Part shown: piece after piece, positions 33,141-42,216 of the stretch
Numbering within the stretch: the first letter of the stretch is position 1
Layout of the letters: each line of letters begins with the position of its first letter
Assembly: GCF_008831075.1 (NCBI RefSeq)
Contig: NZ_WBJX01000005.1
Coordinates: 288,917 to 352,916, forward strand
Length of the DNA stretch: 64,000 nucleotides
From: Pseudoclavibacter terrae
GTDB lineage: Bacteria > Actinomycetota > Actinomycetes > Actinomycetales > Microbacteriaceae
Direction: 5' to 3'
Made by a program: the position numbers and the translations under genes
Notes under the pieces: generated by a model
Seen by the model: only the letters and a program-made list of their open reading frames with translations
Told to the model about the DNA's origin: nothing
Database searches by the model: none

Positions 33141-35762
33141 ATGACTTCCGTCGACGGCACCTCCGCCCCAGCCCCCGCCACGCCCGAGCCCAAGCTGGGT
33201 CTCGTGACGCTCCTCCCGGACCCGTACGACGCCGACTCCATGTTCGAGGCGTTCGAACTGTGGACCACGAGCCGCGGCATCACGATGTACCCGGCGCAGG
33301 AGGAAGCCGTCATGGAGCTCGTCTCCGAGGCGCACGTCATCCTGTCCACGCCGACCGGCACCGGCAAGTCGCTCGTCGCGATCGCCGCCCACGCCGCGTG
33401 CCTCGCGCAGGGCGGCCGCAGCTACTACACGGCCCCCATCAAGGCGCTCGTGAGCGAGAAGTTCTTCGCGCTCGTCGAGATCTTCGGCGCCGCGAACGTC
33501 GGCATGGTCACGGGCGACAGCTCCGTGAACCCAGACGCGCCCATCATCTGCTGCACCGCCGAGATCCTCGCGAACCTCGCCCTGCGCCAGGGGTCCGACG
33601 CCGATGTCGACCAGGTGGTCATGGACGAGTTCCACTACTACGGCGACCCGGACCGCGGGTGGGCGTGGCAGCTGCCGCTGCTCATGCTTCCCGACGTGCA
33701 GTTCCTGCTCATGTCGGCGACGCTCGGCGACGTTACCGAGATCGTCGAGGACCTCGAGCGGCGAACGCAGCGCGATGTCTCCCTCGTGACCGGCGTCGAG
33801 CGCCCCGTGCCGCTCGACTTCTCGTACGTCGTCGCACCCACGCACGAGACCGTCGAGAAGCTCGTCGAGGAGCGCAAGACGCCCATCTACATCGTGCACT
33901 TCTCGCAGGCCGCCGCCATCGAGCGGGCGCAGGCGCTGTCGAGTCTCAAGGTCGTCGACCGTGCAGGCCGGGATGCGATCGCCGACGCCATCGGCGGGTT
34001 CCGGTTCACGACGGCGTTCGGCAAGGTGCTGTCGAGGTACGTCCGCGCCGGCATCGGCGTGCACCACGCTGGCATGCTGCCCCGTTACCGCCGCCTCGTC
34101 GAGACGCTCGCGCAGAAGGGGCTCCTGCGGGTCATCTGCGGCACCGACACGCTCGGTGTCGGCATCAACGTGCCCATCCGCACGGTGCTCATCACGGCCC
34201 TCGCCAAGTTCGACGGGCAGCGGATGCGGCACCTCTCGGCGCGTGAGTTCCACCAGATCGCGGGGCGCGCGGGCCGCGCCGGCTACGACACGGCCGGCAC
34301 GGTTGTCGTCGAGGCGCCGGAGCACGAGATCGAGAACGCCGCCGCCGTCCGCAAGGCGGGTGACGACGAGAAGAAGCGCAAGCGCATCGTCAAGAAGAAG
34401 GCGCCGCAGGGCTTCGTGTCGTGGGGTGAGAAGTCCTTCGAGAAGCTCGTCTCCGCCGAGCCCGAGCCGCTCACCTCGCACATGCACATCACCGCGTCGA
34501 TGATCATCAACGTCATCGCGCGCGGGGGAGACGTGTTCGGCAACGCGAAGAAGCTCGTCTACGACAACCACGAGAAGCCCGCCCGTCAGCGCGAGCTGGC
34601 GTTGCGCGCGATCGGCATCTTCCGCACGCTCGTGACGGCGGGTATCGTCGAGATCGGCAGGCAGGGGCGCATCACCCTCACCGTCGACCTGCAGGCGAAC
34701 TTCGCGCTCAACCAACCGCTGTCTCCGTTTGCGCTCGCGGCCATCGAGCTGCTCGACCCTGACGCGGAGGCGGCCCCCGGTGACCGCGGCTCGGAGGAGA
34801 ACACGAGCGGGGAGGGGGCCGTCGGCTCCGGCCACTACGCGCTCGACGTCGTCAGCATCATCGAGTCCACCCTTGACGACCCGCGTCCGGTGCTGTCGCA
34901 GCAGCAGTTCAAGGCTCGTGGCGAGGCGGTCGCGCAGATGAAGGCTGATGGCATCGAGTACGAGGAGCGCATGGAGCGGCTCGAGGAGATCACGCATCCC
35001 AAGCCGCTCGAGGGGCTTCTCGCGCAGTCGTTCGAGCTGTTCGCGCAGCACGAGCCGTGGGTGCGCGACTTCGAGCTCTCACCGAAGTCGGTGGTCCGCG
35101 ACATGTTCGAGCGTGCCATGAGCTTCGCCGAGTACGTGAACTTCTACCAGCTCATGCGCAGCGAGGGGCTGGTGCTGCGCTATCTGAGCGACGCGTACAA
35201 GGCGACCCGCCAGACGGTGCCGGATGAGGCGAAGACGGAGGAGCTCCTCGACATCATCGAGTGGCTCGGCGAGCTGGTCCGCCAGGTCGACTCGAGCCTC
35301 ATCGACGAGTGGGCGTCGCTGGTCGACCCGGAGCAGCAGGCCGCGAGCGACGAGCCCGTGGTGCCGCCGGCCCCGCCGAGCGTCGTCGGCAACCGCCGCG
35401 CGTTCACGGTGCTCGTGCGCAACGAGATGTTCCGCCGCGTTCAGCTCGCCGCCCTCCAGCGCGACGAGGCGCTCGCCGAGCTCGACCCGGACGTGGACTG
35501 GTCGAAGGCCCTCGACGACTACTTCGACGACCACGACACGATGGGGGTGGATGCTGCGGCTCGTTCGCCGAAGCTGCTCACGATCGACGACTCCGAGGGG
35601 CGCCAGTCTGGCGGCCTCTGGAGCGGCATGTGGCATGTGGAGCAGATCATCGACGACCCGGCGGGCGATCACGACTGGCGCATCCGCGCGGACGTCGACC
35701 TCGCCGAGTCGCACGAGGCCGGGGAAGCGGTCCTCCGCGTCACCGAGGTGACGCGCCTGTAG
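33141..35762 (+). CDS. DEAD/DEAH helicase with DUF3516 domain
   Basis: 873 aa. Superfamily 2 helicase of the Ski2/Lhr-like type found in actinobacteria: Walker A TPTGTGKSLVAIAAH near residue 75, MDEFHYYGDPDRGWAW (motif II, DEFH), LLMSATLGD (motif III), HHAGMLPRYR, GTDTLGVGINVP and HQIAGRAGRAGYD (motif VI), followed by a long C-terminal DUF3516 region. Probably acts on RNA, by family resemblance. ATG 33141 is chosen because GACGAT, a near -10 box, lies 7 nt upstream; ATG 33132 adds three residues. Preceded by the repeats at 33026-33094. Confidence 0.88.
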   Translation: MTSVDGTSAPAPATPEPKLGLVTLLPDPYDADSMFEAFELWTTSRGITMYPAQEEAVMELVSEAHVILSTPTGTGKSLVAIAAHAACLAQGGRSYYTAPIKALVSEKFFALVEIFGAANVGMVTGDSSVNPDAPIICCTAEILANLALRQGSDADVDQVVMDEFHYYGDPDRGWAWQLPLLMLPDVQFLLMSATLGDVTEIVEDLERRTQRDVSLVTGVERPVPLDFSYVVAPTHETVEKLVEERKTPIYIVHFSQAAAIERAQALSSLKVVDRAGRDAIADAIGGFRFTTAFGKVLSRYVRAGIGVHHAGMLPRYRRLVETLAQKGLLRVICGTDTLGVGINVPIRTVLITALAKFDGQRMRHLSAREFHQIAGRAGRAGYDTAGTVVVEAPEHEIENAAAVRKAGDDEKKRKRIVKKKAPQGFVSWGEKSFEKLVSAEPEPLTSHMHITASMIINVIARGGDVFGNAKKLVYDNHEKPARQRELALRAIGIFRTLVTAGIVEIGRQGRITLTVDLQANFALNQPLSPFALAAIELLDPDAEAAPGDRGSEENTSGEGAVGSGHYALDVVSIIESTLDDPRPVLSQQQFKARGEAVAQMKADGIEYEERMERLEEITHPKPLEGLLAQSFELFAQHEPWVRDFELSPKSVVRDMFERAMSFAEYVNFYQLMRSEGLVLRYLSDAYKATRQTVPDEAKTEELLDIIEWLGELVRQVDSSLIDEWASLVDPEQQAASDEPVVPPAPPSVVGNRRAFTVLVRNEMFRRVQLAALQRDEALAELDPDVDWSKALDDYFDDHDTMGVDAAARSPKLLTIDDSEGRQSGGLWSGMWHVEQIIDDPAGDHDWRIRADVDLAESHEAGEAVLRVTEVTRL

Positions 35763-35786
35763 CCCCCGCGCCCCGCGGGGCCGCCA

Positions 35787-35920
35787 GCAGACCTGGGGCT
35801 TGTGCATGCCTCTGGCAGGGCCCGGGTGCGGCTGCCACAGGTCTGTGCTGGCGCCAGCTGCAGACCTGGGCCGCGCGCATCCGCAACGAGGCATTCGGAT
35901 GCGCAGACCCCAAGTGTGTG
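35787..35920. repeat. Intergenic CAGACC-type repeats
   Basis: The 275 bp between the helicase and terC hold no gene but several related motifs: GCAGACCTGGGGC (35787-35799), its inverse CCACAGGTCTGTGC (35835-35848), GCAGACCTGGG (35860-35870) and GCAGACCCCAAGTGTGTGC (35903-35921, approximate). Direct and inverted copies alternate, as in dispersed palindromic elements. Origin unknown. Confidence 0.5.
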
Positions 35921-35978
35921 CGGGCCGGCACCGGAGGACGTGTGGCTCGCAGAGGACTCTCCCGGGCCGGAACGACGA

Positions 35979-36017
35979 GAAACCGGATGCTCGCGACTGG
36001 CGCGTGCATCCGGTTTC
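35979..36017. terminator. Bidirectional terminator between helicase and terC
   Basis: GAAACCGGATGC (35979-35990) pairs perfectly with GCATCCGGTTTC (36006-36017) over a 15-nt loop; outer CGACGA/TCGTCG can add to the stem. It lies between the convergent ends of the helicase (35762) and terC (36038). Confidence 0.7.
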
Positions 36018-36037
36018 GTCGTACTGGCGGCGGGTGC

Positions 36038-37141
36038 CTACCGGTGGTCGGGCTCGTGGCTCGCGACCGGAGCGGCGTCCGTGTCCTCCGCGGCCTCGGG
36101 CGTGGTGCCCTCGACGCCGGCAACCGCGGCCTCAGGGCCACCGGCGGCCGAGCCGACGGTGCTGGGTGCGTCGTCGCCCTTGGCGCGGGTGTAGATGATG
36201 CTCGCGATCGTCGCGACGATGAGGACGCCGAAGATGAATGTGAGCGACAGCCAGATCGGGATCTCGGGGATCCAGAGGAGCGGCTCGCCACCGTTGATGA
36301 ACGGCAGCTCGTTCTCGTGGAGCGCATGGAACATGAGCTTCACGCCGATGAAGCCGAGGATGAACGCGAGGCCGAGGTCGAGGAACACGAGGCGCTCGAG
36401 GAGCCCGCCGATGAGGAAGTACAGCTGGCGGAGGCCCATGAGCGCGAATGCGTTCGCCATGAAGACGAGGTACGGCTCCTGCGTGATGCCGAAGATGGCG
36501 GGGATGGAGTCGAGCGCGAAGAGCAGGTCGGTGAAGCCGAGGGCCACGATGACGAGGATGAGCGGCGTCCAGACCTTCTTGCCGTTCTCGAGGATCTTCC
36601 ATTTGTCGCCGTCGTAGTGCTCGCTGGCGGGGATGATCTTGCGGACGAGGCCGACCCACTTGGGCATCTCCGGCTCTTCGTCCTTGAAGGAGTCGATGGC
36701 CTGCTTGACGGCCATGTAGAGCAGCCAGGCGGCGAAGATGTAGAAGACGGAGACCCAGGCCTCGAGGATCGCGGCGCCCGCGATGATGAATGCGAAGCGC
36801 ATGACGAGGGCGATGGCGATGCCGATGAGCAGCGCCTTCTGCTGCGCGATCTTCGGCACCTTGAAGCTCGTCATGATGATGAGGAAGATGAAGAGGTTGT
36901 CGACCGACAGCGCCTTCTCGGTGGTGTAGCCGGCGATGAACTCGCCCGCGTGCTGCCAGTCCCAGACGAAGCCGAGCGCCACCATGAAGACGACGGCGAG
37001 CGCGATGTAGAAGATCGACCACCAGCCGGCTTCCTTGAGGCTCGGCTCGTGTGGCGTCTTCACGTGGGTGAAGAAGTCGAAAACAAAGAAGCCGATGACC
37101 ACGGCAATGGTCACCGCCCAGATCCAAATGGGAACGTCCAC
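36038..37141 (-). CDS. TerC family membrane protein, probable Mn2+ exporter
   Basis: 367 aa with about nine membrane helices. TerC features: GYTTEKALSVDNLFIFLIIM (acidic TM motif with Glu, Asp, Asn), GFTDLLFALDSIPAIFGIT (second Asp-containing helix) and LDLGLAFILGFIGVKL. The C-terminus is a 50-residue Ala/Glu-rich tail. A yybP-ykoY-type riboswitch in the leader indicates Mn2+ control, matching the manganese-export role known for this family (Alx/MntP-type systems). GTG 37141 follows GGAGG, which itself lies in the palindrome CCTCCGGAGG and could be masked. Confidence 0.92.
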   Translation of the reverse strand: MDVPIWIWAVTIAVVIGFFVFDFFTHVKTPHEPSLKEAGWWSIFYIALAVVFMVALGFVWDWQHAGEFIAGYTTEKALSVDNLFIFLIIMTSFKVPKIAQQKALLIGIAIALVMRFAFIIAGAAILEAWVSVFYIFAAWLLYMAVKQAIDSFKDEEPEMPKWVGLVRKIIPASEHYDGDKWKILENGKKVWTPLILVIVALGFTDLLFALDSIPAIFGITQEPYLVFMANAFALMGLRQLYFLIGGLLERLVFLDLGLAFILGFIGVKLMFHALHENELPFINGGEPLLWIPEIPIWLSLTFIFGVLIVATIASIIYTRAKGDDAPSTVGSAAGGPEAAVAGVEGTTPEAAEDTDAAPVASHEPDHR

Positions 37142-37176
37142 GGGTCCTCCGGAGGGGTGTGTTCGGCGAAGCGGCC

Positions 37177-37274
37177 GAAGGTCTCTTCCGTCGGCAGAAA
37201 CCGACCGACGCGCCCGGGTGGCTGATGACAGTCACCGTGATGACGAGCGCGTCGCAGGAGGAATACTCCCCTTC
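37177..37274 (-). promoter_or_regulatory. yybP-ykoY (manganese) riboswitch upstream of terC
   Basis: On the minus strand the leader begins GAAGGGGAGTA (37274-37264) and ends GAAGAGACCTTC (37188-37177): P1 pairs GAAGG with CCTTC and encloses the two hallmark internal-loop sequences, GGGGAGTA and GRAGAGACC, with helices in between containing TCGTCATCA. A TACGAT -10 box (complement of 37285-37290) supplies the promoter. After the aptamer a TTCGGC/GCCGAA hairpin (37164-37181) overlaps the P1 3' side and may be the switching element, followed by the CCTCCGGAGG ribosome site. Confidence 0.85.
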
Positions 37275-37373
37275 AACGAAGCTCATCGTACACCGTGGAT
37301 GGGGCGACGCCAGGGGCGGCGGTGAATCCGTCGCTCGAATCCGGGGTTCGCGTGCCTGCGTTCCCGGTGCCTG

Positions 37374-37940
37374 CTACGGCGTGGGGACGAGGGGGTACCC
37401 GTTGAGCAGCGTGACGACGAAGCCGCCTTCGGCGCCCGGCCGCAGGATGCTGAGTCCGAGGTTGCCGATGTGCGGCGCCTGGGCGCCGAGGATCGCGGTG
37501 AGGACGAGCCGGATGACGCTGCCGTGGCACACGATGAGCGAGTCCTCGTCCGGGTGGGCGGCCGCGACCTCGCCGATGGCGGCCAGCGATCGCTCGACGA
37601 CCGCGGCTCGTGGTTCCACGGTGGGGTGGTCGAGTGGGCGGCGGGTGCCGTCTGGCATCCAGTACTTCTCACCTTCGAGGGCCCCGAAGCTGCGCTCGAT
37701 GATGCCGGGCAGCAGGATCGGGGCACCGAGGCCCGTTCCCTCGCCGATGATCTCGGCCGTGACCCTCGCGCGGGAGAGCGGGGAGCTGTAGAGGTTGCTC
37801 CAGCCCTGACCCACGAGGAGCGCGGCTGCATCTCCCGCCTGGTCGAGGCCTCGCGAGTTCAATGGGATGTCGGTGGCGCCCTGGAGGAGGCCGGTCGCGT
37901 TCCACTCGGTTTCGCCGTGGCGGATGAGGCCGATGCGCAT
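37374..37940 (-). CDS. Histidine phosphatase (phosphoglycerate mutase) family protein
   Basis: 188 aa. The phosphohistidine motif LIRHGETEWNATG is at the N-terminus (catalytic His8), with the supporting SPLSRARVTAEII and second histidine in LIVCHGSVIRLVL. The short length and the ERSFGALEG motif suit a broad-specificity phosphatase such as those of the alpha-ribazole/acid phosphatase type rather than the glycolytic mutase. ATG start with GGAG upstream. Divergent from ftsY. Confidence 0.88.
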   Translation of the reverse strand: MRIGLIRHGETEWNATGLLQGATDIPLNSRGLDQAGDAAALLVGQGWSNLYSSPLSRARVTAEIIGEGTGLGAPILLPGIIERSFGALEGEKYWMPDGTRRPLDHPTVEPRAAVVERSLAAIGEVAAAHPDEDSLIVCHGSVIRLVLTAILGAQAPHIGNLGLSILRPGAEGGFVVTLLNGYPLVPTP

Positions 37941-38037
37941 AGTGCTCCGTTCGAGGTTTCCACCCTCGCTGGCGAAGTTTCGCCGCTGGCTGAGGGGTCA
38001 GCACCCATGGTGTCAGAGCGCTGACTACGCTTGGCAC

Positions 38038-38913
38038 ATGGCTGAACGCACTCCCTGGTCACTGTCCGGCGCTCTGCGCGGCATGTTCGGCAGGCAGAAG
38101 ATCGACGAGACGACGTGGGACGACCTCGAGGAGGCGCTGATCACGGCCGACTTCGGGCCCGACATCACCGACGAGATCGTCGAGCAGCTGCGCGAGCAGG
38201 TCGCCAGGTTCCACACGGAGGATCCGAAGGACCTGAAGCGGATGCTGCGCGAGCTCATCGAGGAGCGGCTCTCGAAGTTCGACACGACCCTGAACCTGCG
38301 CGAGCGCCCCGCGGTGACGCTCGTGGTCGGCGTGAACGGCGTCGGCAAGACCACCACGATCGGCAAGTTCGCGAACTTCCTGCGCATCAACGGACGCACC
38401 GTGGTCGTCGCGGCGGCCGATACGTTCCGTGCGGCCGCGGTCGAGCAGCTCTCGACGTGGGCGCAGCGTGCAGGCGCCGGTATCGTGCGTCCGCAGCAGC
38501 ACGGGCAGGACCCCGCATCGGTTGCGTATCAGGCGGTCGAGATCGCGATGCGCGAGGGGCTCGAGATGGTCGTCATCGACACGGCCGGCCGTCTGCAGAC
38601 GAAGAGCGGGCTCATGGACGAGCTGTCGAAGATCCGCCGGGTCGTCGAGAAGCTGGCGCCCGTCTCCGAGGTGCTGCTGGTGCTCGACGCGACGACCGGC
38701 CAGAACGGTGTCGCGCAGGCCGAGGCGTTCATCCAGCACGCCGGGGTCACGGGCCTCGTGGTCACGAAGCTCGACGGCTCGGCCAAGGGCGGCTTCGTGC
38801 TGGCCGTGCAGGAGCGAACTGGCCTGCCGATCAAGCTCATCGGGCAGGGCGAGGGCATCAACGACCTGGCAGGCTTCACGCCGCACGTCTTCGCGGAGAA
38901 GCTCGTCGGCTGA
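38038..38913 (+). CDS. ftsY: Signal recognition particle receptor FtsY
   Basis: 291 aa. GTPase that docks SRP-ribosome complexes on the membrane. N domain (residues 1-85), then the G domain with G1 GVNGVGKTTTIGKFA, DTFRAAAVEQL, VVIDTAGRLQTK and VTKLDGSAKGG. It lacks the long acidic A domain of E. coli FtsY, starting only about 20 residues before the N domain, a short form seen in many Gram-positives. ATG 38038 is set by TACGCT (38026-38031) 6 nt upstream. Confidence 0.95.
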   Translation: MAERTPWSLSGALRGMFGRQKIDETTWDDLEEALITADFGPDITDEIVEQLREQVARFHTEDPKDLKRMLRELIEERLSKFDTTLNLRERPAVTLVVGVNGVGKTTTIGKFANFLRINGRTVVVAAADTFRAAAVEQLSTWAQRAGAGIVRPQQHGQDPASVAYQAVEIAMREGLEMVVIDTAGRLQTKSGLMDELSKIRRVVEKLAPVSEVLLVLDATTGQNGVAQAEAFIQHAGVTGLVVTKLDGSAKGGFVLAVQERTGLPIKLIGQGEGINDLAGFTPHVFAEKLVG

Positions 38914-38973
38914 GGCCCGCCGTCGCCCAGTGCGGGGGAGTAGTGTGCCTCGCATCCGTGGAAGAGGTCTCTG

Positions 38974-39366
38974 ATGGAAGCTGACGCGCTGTTCGTGTTC
39001 CTGTCCTACGCGCTCGCGGTGGTGCTCGCGGGTGCGGGCGGGGTTCTCATGGCGTTCGGCTCCGTGCCGCGGCGATCCTGGCGCATGGTCACCTTCGCGA
39101 TCGTGAGCCTGCTCGGCGCGGCGCTCCTGATCTGGACGGCGTTCGGGTCGCGGCCGTGGCTCTTCGTGGTCTTCGTGCTCGTTGCCGTCGTCGCGAACGC
39201 GGTCACGAGCGCGCTGCGGTGGAGGCTGCTCCCGCAGCTGGCCGGGGCGCCGCTGCCTGAGCTGTTGCGACTGGTGCTCCTGCGTCCGGACATCCTCCGG
39301 CGGATGGCCGCTGACGCAGCCCAGCTGGAGGCGGACCGGCGTCGCCGCGAGCACGGACGTGGCTGA
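38974..39366 (+). CDS. Small membrane protein of unknown function
   Basis: 130 aa. Three predicted membrane helices (about residues 5-28, 38-58 and 62-82), followed by a cytoplasmic-looking helix rich in Leu and Arg (LRLVLLRPDILRRMAADAAQ) and a basic tail ending REHGRG. GGAAGAGG lies upstream of the ATG. I do not recognise a family. It follows ftsY by 60 bp on the same strand and could be cotranscribed. Confidence 0.7.
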   Translation: MEADALFVFLSYALAVVLAGAGGVLMAFGSVPRRSWRMVTFAIVSLLGAALLIWTAFGSRPWLFVVFVLVAVVANAVTSALRWRLLPQLAGAPLPELLRLVLLRPDILRRMAADAAQLEADRRRREHGRG

Positions 39367-39495
39367 GCGTTCGTCGGACGCGGCCGCGCATCTCCTGAGT
39401 CCGGAGAGGGCACTCGGTTTTCCCGTGGCGCGAGACGAACCGGGCAATTCGTGGGACGGCGGAAGGAAACGTCGCCCGCGGCGGTTGTCTGCCTC

Positions 39496-40863
39496 GTGAC
39501 CCGCCAGCAACGCCAGATCCTCGTCATCGCGATCCTCGCCTCGTTCGTGGCCTTCCTCGACGGCTCGGTGACGAACGTCGCGCTCCCCGCCATGGTCGCG
39601 GAGCTCGGCGGTGGACTCGGCACTCAGCAGTGGATCGTGGATGCGTACCTCATCACGCTCGGCTCGCTCATCCTGCTCGCGGGCTCCCTGTCTGACGTGT
39701 TCGGTCGCATCTCGGTGCTGCGATTCGGGCTCATCGGGTTCGGCATCACGAGTGTCGCGATCGCGCTGTCGCCGACCCCGGAGTTCGTCATCGTCGCGCG
39801 GGCGCTGCAGGGGGTGGCGGGCGCGCTGCTCGTTCCGAGCTCGCTCGCGCTCATCATCTCCGCGTTCCGCGATGCCGCGCAGGCGAAGGCGATCGGCATC
39901 TGGACAGCCTGGACCGGCGCCGCGTTCCTCGCCGGCCCCTTCCTCGGGGGCCTCGCAGCTGACTACGTCACCTGGCGTCTCGTGTTCGGCATCAACGTCA
40001 TTCCGATCCTCGTCACGCTCTGGATGCTCACCCGACTCGACAAGGGCGTCGACAGCAAGTCCGGTGGGCGCATCGACGTGCTGGGCGCGGTGCTCGGCTT
40101 CCTCGGCCTCGGCGGGCCCGTGTTCGCGCTCATCGAGCAGGGCAACTACGGGTGGGGAAGCCCCGTCGTCCTCCTGCCTCTTGTGCTCGGCCTGCTCAGC
40201 TTCGCGGGATTCCTGTTCTGGCAGGCTCGCGCGCCGCAGCCGATGCTGCCGCTTGGGCTCTTCCGCATCCGCAACTTCTGGGCTGGCAACATCGCGACGG
40301 TCTTCATCTACGCCGCGCTCTCGCTTGGCGGCTTCGTGCTGGCCATCTACCTGCAGCAGGTGGCCGGGTTCACTGCCACGTTCGCCGCGCTCGCGACGCT
40401 GCCCACGTCGATCGCCAACGTGGCGCTGTCCTCGTGGTTCGGTTCGCTCAGCGGACGCTTCGGGCCGCGCCTCTTCATGACGCTGGGACCGATCCTCGCG
40501 GGCGTCGGCACCCTGATGTACTCGGGGCTCGGGGCAGAGGTGAACTACTGGACCCAGGTGCTTCCGGGCGTCGTCGTCTTCTCGCTCGGCCTCTCGATGA
40601 CCGTCGCTCCGCTCACGTCCGCCATCCTCGGCTCCGTGCCGACGACGCAGTCCGGCATCGGCTCGGCCACCAACAACGCCATCTCGCGGGTCGCCGGCCT
40701 CGTGGCGATCGCGATGATCGGCGTCATCGCCGGCGGCACGATCGACGTGGACAGCTTCCAGCCGCTCATGTTCGTGACGGCTGGCCTCCTCTTCGCCGGG
40801 GCGCTCAGCTCATGGCTCGGCGTGCGGAACCCGAAGCCGGAGGCTGTCGCCGCGGCGACCTGA
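39496..40863 (+). CDS. MFS transporter, DHA2 drug:H+ antiporter type
   Basis: 455 aa with about 14 hydrophobic helices, as in the DHA2 (QacA/EmrB) family. Helix 1 reads LASFVAFLDGSVTNVALPAM (motif D1, with the Asp typical of multidrug pumps), and motif A is GSLSDVFGRISVLR. GTG 39496 gives the usual short N-terminus; an in-frame upstream start at 39451 would add a polar extension. Substrates unknown. No divergent regulator is next to it. Confidence 0.88.
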   Translation: MTRQQRQILVIAILASFVAFLDGSVTNVALPAMVAELGGGLGTQQWIVDAYLITLGSLILLAGSLSDVFGRISVLRFGLIGFGITSVAIALSPTPEFVIVARALQGVAGALLVPSSLALIISAFRDAAQAKAIGIWTAWTGAAFLAGPFLGGLAADYVTWRLVFGINVIPILVTLWMLTRLDKGVDSKSGGRIDVLGAVLGFLGLGGPVFALIEQGNYGWGSPVVLLPLVLGLLSFAGFLFWQARAPQPMLPLGLFRIRNFWAGNIATVFIYAALSLGGFVLAIYLQQVAGFTATFAALATLPTSIANVALSSWFGSLSGRFGPRLFMTLGPILAGVGTLMYSGLGAEVNYWTQVLPGVVVFSLGLSMTVAPLTSAILGSVPTTQSGIGSATNNAISRVAGLVAIAMIGVIAGGTIDVDSFQPLMFVTAGLLFAGALSSWLGVRNPKPEAVAAAT

Positions 40864-40903
40864 CATCGACCGGACGCGGGTGGATGCGCAGGCCGGGGAA
40901 GCG

Positions 40904-42082
40904 TCAGGTCGCGCTGAGCGTGAACTCGAGCAGGGTGTCGTCGCCCTCCCTCGGCGAGCCGCGCCCGTCGGTGTTGTTCGTCAGCACGAGCAGGGTGCCG
41001 GATGAGGTCACGACGGCGTCGCGGAGGCGTCCGAACTCGTCGACGTAGAGCGCCTCGTCGCTGGCTTCTGAAGCCTCCGGGATGTTGATCTTCCAGAGGC
41101 GCTCCCCGCCGAGGCCGGCCATGAAGAGCGTGTCGCGAGCGTACGCGAGCCCGCTCGGGCTGGCCTCGTCGGTCGACCACTGCAGGATGGGGTCGAGGAA
41201 CGCGGGGTCACCGCCCTGGCCTTCGACGTTCGGCCAGCCGTAGTTGCCGCCCGGCTCGATCCTGTTGAGCTCATCCCACGTGTTCTGTCCGAACTCGCTC
41301 GCCCACAGCGCACCGGTTCCGTCGAACGCGAGGCCCTGCGGGTTGCGGTGTCCCATCGAGTAGACGCGGTTGCCGAACGGGTTGTCGGCGACGGGGGATC
41401 CGTCGAGCTCCATGCGGAGGATCTTGCCGTTGAGCGAGTTCTGATCCTGGGCGAGATCGGTCTGGGATGCGTCTCCGGTCGAGGCGTAGAGGTAGCCGTC
41501 CGGGCCGATCGCGAGTCGCCCGCCGTTGTGGTTGCCGGCCTTCGCGATGCCGTCCACGATCACTTCGGGGGCCCCGACGCCGAGGCCACCCTCCCAGGTC
41601 ACGGGGAAGCGCACGATGCGGTTGTCGGCGTCGGCCGTGTAGAAGGCGTACAGCCACCGCTCGGCGTCGTCGCTCGTCCCCGCGAGGGCGAGGCCGAGGA
41701 GGCCGCCCTCGCCGCCCGGGGCGACGTCATCGATGGTCGTCACGACGCGATTGGGGTTCGAGCCGTCGGCGGACACCTCGACGATCTGGCCGGAGTCGCG
41801 CTCGCTCACGAGGAAGTCACCCGTCTCCAGCTCGACGACGGACCACGGGGCCCGAAGGCCAGTCGTGACCACTCGCGGGTCGCCGCTCGGGGCGACGGGG
41901 CCCGGCTCTTCGGCCCCGTCCTCCGGCGTGGCGGGAGCCTGGCTCGTGGAAGCGGGCGACGGGCTCGCCGTCGTCGACGCCGTGGCCGTCGCCCCCGTCT
42001 GGGGTGCGGTCGGCGCGCATCCGGCGAGGGCCAGCGCTGCGACGGCGGCGAGGGCGATGAGCGGAGCGGTGCGCTTGGTCAT
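40904..42082 (-). CDS. PQQ-dependent sugar dehydrogenase-like lipoprotein
   Basis: 392 aa. Lipoprotein signal ALALAGC (Cys22), a Thr/Ser/Pro-rich spacer, then a beta-propeller of the glucose/sorbosone dehydrogenase type: LRAPWSVVELETGDFLVSER, EGGLLGLALAG, AGNHNGGRLAIGPDG (active-site His), MGHRNPQGLAFD and PGGNYGWPNVEG. Such proteins oxidise sugars outside the membrane using PQQ, though many homologues are uncharacterised, and no PQQ synthesis genes are in the window. ATG 42082 gives a clean signal peptide; a TTG four codons earlier is less likely. Confidence 0.88.
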   Translation of the reverse strand: MTKRTAPLIALAAVAALALAGCAPTAPQTGATATASTTASPSPASTSQAPATPEDGAEEPGPVAPSGDPRVVTTGLRAPWSVVELETGDFLVSERDSGQIVEVSADGSNPNRVVTTIDDVAPGGEGGLLGLALAGTSDDAERWLYAFYTADADNRIVRFPVTWEGGLGVGAPEVIVDGIAKAGNHNGGRLAIGPDGYLYASTGDASQTDLAQDQNSLNGKILRMELDGSPVADNPFGNRVYSMGHRNPQGLAFDGTGALWASEFGQNTWDELNRIEPGGNYGWPNVEGQGGDPAFLDPILQWSTDEASPSGLAYARDTLFMAGLGGERLWKINIPEASEASDEALYVDEFGRLRDAVVTSSGTLLVLTNNTDGRGSPREGDDTLLEFTLSAT

Positions 42083-42216
42083 GGTGGCGGCCAATCGTTC
42101 GACGACGGATGCGACCAGTCAAGCCGAGCAGTCTGTGCTGACGCTCCGTGCCGGGCTGCCGCCTGCCCGGCTGCCGCCCGCCCGTGCCATCAGCGCGAGG
42201 GCGGCCGCGACGCGGC

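Noticed and set aside
28056..35051. Very long antisense frames (1335 and 989 codons) across smc and the helicase
   Set aside because: Same shadow effect; composition is low-complexity and no motif is recognisable, whereas smc and the helicase are complete on the plus strand.
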